This document shows, in pieces, positions 61,168 through 64,000 of a stretch of 64,000 nucleotides of DNA (position 1 is the stretch's first letter; the number at the start of each line of letters is the position of its first letter). The stretch lies in assembly GCA_017619635.1 (NCBI GenBank), contig JAFZRZ010000036.1, positions 1 to 64,000 on the forward strand, given 5' to 3'. Below the pieces are notes generated by a model that had not been told where the DNA came from, made no database searches, and saw only the letters and a list, made by a program, of their open reading frames with translations. The position numbers and the translations under genes are program-made. This DNA is from Lachnospiraceae bacterium. GTDB taxonomy: Bacteria > Bacillota > Clostridia > Lachnospirales > Lachnospiraceae.

Positions 61168-62393
61168 ATATATTGATTATACACGCGCACACTGCAAATA
61201 GAGGAGATGAATCGGCTGTAAAAGCAATGTGTGATGAATTACTAGCTAAATATCCAGATATAAATATTACAATAGCTCTAAATGGAATTACTCGTTATCC
61301 CAATATGCCAAAGCAGGTGACGATGATAGATGGTTTTTTCAAATCCAAAGACAGAAAAGCACAAATAGGGTTTTTCCTTGCAATAATCTCAAAAGGATTG
61401 ATCAGATATTCTGCATCAATTAATACTTTCATTAAAGCATTGGATAAAGCTGATTTAGTTGTTCATGCTCCAGGAGGACCATCAATAGGAGATATTTATT
61501 CTAAAAAGGAATTTATATATTTGAGTACTCTTCGCTTTGCAAAGAGGCGAGGGAAAAACTATATGTTTTATGCGCCGTCTATGGGGCCATTTAATTTGAC
61601 GCGAAGGAATAAGAAAAGAATAAAAGTTTTAATGGATGCAAAATGTGTGCTATTAAGAGATCCTATATCATATAAATATGTAGAAAATCTTGCTCCAAAA
61701 TGTAATCCGATTCTTGCATTAGATTCTGCACTACAACATGATTTTGATGTTGCTATAAACGAAGATAAATACCAAAATTATAAATCTTTAGTTGAGTATC
61801 TTTCAAAATATGAAAAGACAGTTGGACTTACAATTACAGACTTAAAATGGCATCAAAAGTATAAAAATGCTGATTTTCAGGATAACCTTAAGACAACATT
61901 TGATAGGTTTATTGGGAAAAGAATCTCGGAGGGTTACGGAATTGTATTTATTCCTCAGCTCTATGGAGCCGGTAATGATGAATCTTTAATGAATCAATTT
62001 ATGGTGGATGACAAAACCTTCATTATAAAATCAGATGTAGAAGATTATGACTCCTATTTTCAGCAGTATGTTATTAGTAAACTATTTGCAGTTGTTGGGA
62101 TGAGATATCATAGTAATATTTTTTCGGCCAAGGTTGGAACACCCTTTATTTCTGTTTCATATGAGCAAAAAATGAAAGGATTTATGGAATCCATAGAATG
62201 TAGCCAGTATTGTATTGATTTGGAAAGGCTATCTCCAAATGTACTTGAAAAGAGATTTCAAGATCTGTTAGAGAATTATCAATCATATAAAAAATATCTG
62301 TATGAAAAGCACGATTGGATGAAAAAAAGGTCGCATATATCGTCTGATAAAGTTTTTGAGATAATTGAATTAAATCAGAAAAAAGTATTCTAA
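61164..62393 (+). CDS. Polysaccharide pyruvyl transferase family protein
   Basis: This encodes 409 residues. It matches the WcaK/CsaB/AmsJ-like family: IHAHTANRGDESAVKAMC at the start, LVVHAPGGPSIGD, and VGMRYHSNIFSAKVGTPFISV near residue 310-335, the family's most conserved block. It transfers pyruvate from PEP to a sugar, making an acidic ketal in the EPS. It is followed by an F420-hydrogenase-beta-type gene, a pairing often seen in EPS loci. Confidence 0.9.
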   Translation: MNILIIHAHTANRGDESAVKAMCDELLAKYPDINITIALNGITRYPNMPKQVTMIDGFFKSKDRKAQIGFFLAIISKGLIRYSASINTFIKALDKADLVVHAPGGPSIGDIYSKKEFIYLSTLRFAKRRGKNYMFYAPSMGPFNLTRRNKKRIKVLMDAKCVLLRDPISYKYVENLAPKCNPILALDSALQHDFDVAINEDKYQNYKSLVEYLSKYEKTVGLTITDLKWHQKYKNADFQDNLKTTFDRFIGKRISEGYGIVFIPQLYGAGNDESLMNQFMVDDKTFIIKSDVEDYDSYFQQYVISKLFAVVGMRYHSNIFSAKVGTPFISVSYEQKMKGFMESIECSQYCIDLERLSPNVLEKRFQDLLENYQSYKKYLYEKHDWMKKRSHISSDKVFEIIELNQKKVF

Positions 62394-62413
62394 TATATAG
62401 CGGAGTTATTCAA

Positions 62414-64000
62414 ATGATTGTTTTAAACAACAAATATGAGTGTTGCGGATGTACAGCTTGTAAGAGTATTTGTCCGAAAAATGCAATAACGATGTTGAAA
62501 GATGAGGAAGGATTTAAGTATCCTCACATTAATCAAGATATATGCGTGGATTGCCACTTATGTGAAAAAATATGCCCCTATATTAACCGGAAACACCCGG
62601 ATACCGACATAGAAAAATGCTTTGCATCAGTAAACACAAATAGTGATGAACGAAAAAAAAGTTCCTCTGGGGGTATGTTTACTGCATTTGCAAATTGGAT
62701 TATCAAGTTTGGTGGAGTTGTCTTTGGCGCGGCATTTGATGAACAGTGGTGTGTATGTCACAAAAGCGCTGATTCAGCAGAAACATTAAGCAGTCTAGTG
62801 GGATCCAAGTATATGCAGAGTGATCTAGGAGATACTTACCTTTGTATTAAGAAGTTACTTGATTCCGGCAGAAAAGTCCTTATGGTTGGAACAACCTGTC
62901 AGATTAATGGGCTCAAGAATTATCTTGATAATGACTATGCTAATTTATTCTGTATTGATTTTATTTGTTTAGGGGTACCGTCTCCTCAAATATGGAATGA
63001 CTATTTGAATACATATTTTAATGATTATGATATTCAGAACATAAATTTTAAGGATAAGTCTCTTGGTTGGCACAGATTCTCTCTCAAAATACAGGGACGC
63101 GAAAAAGAGTTTGTTAGAGATGGAAAACAGACGTATTTTTTTACGGGTTACTTTCGGCACTTATATAACAGGCCATCTTGTAGCCATTGTGTTTATAAGA
63201 CAGGAAACAGGTGTAGTGATATAACGATATCAGATTTCTGGGGATGTGAAAAATATGCTCTGGAATTGGACGATAATAAAGGACTTTCAGCTGTTGTTTG
63301 CCATTCAGAAAAGGGTCTGGAATTATTTGAAGCGATAAAAGAAGGATTAAAGGTAAAAGAAGTATATTTAAATCAAATTCTTACTGCAAATGGAGGATAT
63401 ATCGCGTCTTCTGATATAAGCCCCAATAGGGAAAAATTTTGGGAGGATTATAAACGTTTATCTAAGGAAGATTTGTTCTCAAAATACTGTACACCAGAAC
63501 CAATAAGCAAAATAAGAAAGTTTCTTGGAAATATAAATAGAAAGTATAAAAACACTGCCTGTTATCAGAATTCGAGAATAGATATAAGAAAGTTTGAGAT
63601 TGGTATTCCATATGGTATAAAGGGTGCCAACCTGGGGAGTACATATTCAAAATATGCATTTGGTTCGTTAAATGAAAATGATAAATGGTGGGGCGATTTT
63701 TCACTAAGTGGTCAAAGCCTACAAATAGACTATGAGATTCTAAGAAGTTTTTCTGACAGAATTGAAATAGGTGCACCTGTTTTTATAGGCATTGGAGCTT
63801 GCGTATTTCTCTTTAAAGGCGCTGAAAATGAATTATATTATTCGATACTCGATAAGGAGCATAATCCCTACTATACGCAGAAAGGATTCCAAAGGAGCAA
63901 ATATCCAATAATTGATAAGCCAAGAACTGTAGCTAGAAATATATTGAAATCTTGTAGGGGGCAAAAAAGGATAGAAAGTATTTATGAAATCTATGGTGGA
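62414..64000 (+). CDS. F420-hydrogenase-beta-type iron-sulfur protein (partial, runs off the window)
   Basis: The start is ATG 62414; the frame is open for 529 codons to the window end. Two ferredoxin [4Fe-4S] motifs open it (CGCTACKSICPKN and CVDCHLCEKICPY). FrhB/FdhB N- and C-terminal domains follow (about 70-370; KSSSGGMFTAFANWI, GTTCQINGLKNYL, CSHCVYKTGNRCSDITISDF). Beyond about residue 395 comes a separate region (GIPYGIKGANLGSTYSKYAF, WWGDFSLSGQSLQID) that is not part of FrhB. Such proteins are regular neighbours of pyruvyl transferases in EPS loci, with unknown redox role. The extra C-terminal domain and the true stop lie partly outside. Confidence 0.85.
   Translation, partial: MIVLNNKYECCGCTACKSICPKNAITMLKDEEGFKYPHINQDICVDCHLCEKICPYINRKHPDTDIEKCFASVNTNSDERKKSSSGGMFTAFANWIIKFGGVVFGAAFDEQWCVCHKSADSAETLSSLVGSKYMQSDLGDTYLCIKKLLDSGRKVLMVGTTCQINGLKNYLDNDYANLFCIDFICLGVPSPQIWNDYLNTYFNDYDIQNINFKDKSLGWHRFSLKIQGREKEFVRDGKQTYFFTGYFRHLYNRPSCSHCVYKTGNRCSDITISDFWGCEKYALELDDNKGLSAVVCHSEKGLELFEAIKEGLKVKEVYLNQILTANGGYIASSDISPNREKFWEDYKRLSKEDLFSKYCTPEPISKIRKFLGNINRKYKNTACYQNSRIDIRKFEIGIPYGIKGANLGSTYSKYAFGSLNENDKWWGDFSLSGQSLQIDYEILRSFSDRIEIGAPVFIGIGACVFLFKGAENELYYSILDKEHNPYYTQKGFQRSKYPIIDKPRTVARNILKSCRGQKRIESIYEIYGG

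Overview
The window looks like chromosome from a low-GC, motile, polysaccharide-degrading Firmicute of the Lachnospiraceae (Butyrivibrio/Pseudobutyrivibrio-like). This is an inference from gene content: a dgt-dnaG-rpoD-trmK housekeeping run, an RNase P RNA, strong GGAGG-type ribosome sites with ATG/GTG/TTG starts, cytoplasmic GH5 and GH43 glycosidases, chemoreceptors, and a CpsB/CpsC/CpsD-type exopolysaccharide (EPS) locus. No 16S rRNA or tRNA gene was seen, so the genus is not fixed.

Region by region. 1-2000 is AT-rich accessory DNA. It holds the start of a possible IS66-type accessory gene, then a two-gene cassette (an 87-residue protein and a retropepsin-like aspartic protease) lying between two nearly identical 75-bp direct repeats, then gene debris. 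2000-26800 is a stable backbone: YqeY, a chemoreceptor, YitT, chorismate mutase, a DUF58/membrane protein pair, a GH5 glucanase, a giant 2-hydroxyacyl-CoA dehydratase activase fusion, dGTPase, primase, sigma-A, TrmK, a nucleoside kinase, rnpB, two CobW-type GTPases, an ABC_trans_CmpB-like membrane protein, a lipid kinase and a soluble PAS chemoreceptor. 26900-31300 is a second AT-rich accessory island: an XRE repressor facing a three-gene operon of unknown function, a frameshifted antitoxin-like gene behind an intact promoter/operator, a YhcG (DUF1016) nuclease, an acetyltransferase fragment carrying a CRISPR-like 28-mer, and a microprotein whose ribosome site can pair with an upstream anti-Shine-Dalgarno.

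31300-42000 returns to ordinary genes: a heterodimeric ABC exporter, a GGDEF-EAL protein, a HigBA toxin-antitoxin pair, a DegT-type aminotransferase, a wHTH/ATPase/STAS-like regulator behind 21-bp-phased repeats, and a GH43 enzyme. 42000-64000 is surface and EPS territory: a coiled-coil membrane protein, a small secreted protein, then cpsB (PHP phosphatase), cpsC, cpsD (tyrosine kinase), a lipoprotein with a sortase fold but no catalytic cysteine, an LCP ligase, and two phosphoglycosyl transferases. After a 0.7-kb gap with small genes and a DUF2806 gene comes the sugar and assembly half: a Nudix enzyme, a split transketolase, an epimerase, GT8, GT4, an unknown GT-like protein, a Wzy-type polymerase, a pyruvyl transferase and a truncated F420-hydrogenase-beta-type protein. 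The last part (57-64 kb) is clearly more AT-rich, as is usual for horizontally exchanged EPS loci.

The most unusual items are the repeat-flanked retropepsin cassette, the sortase-like lipoprotein without its cysteine, the CobW GTPase fused to a YcgQ-type C-terminal domain, the phased operator array before the ATPase/STAS-like regulator, and the split transketolase within an EPS locus.
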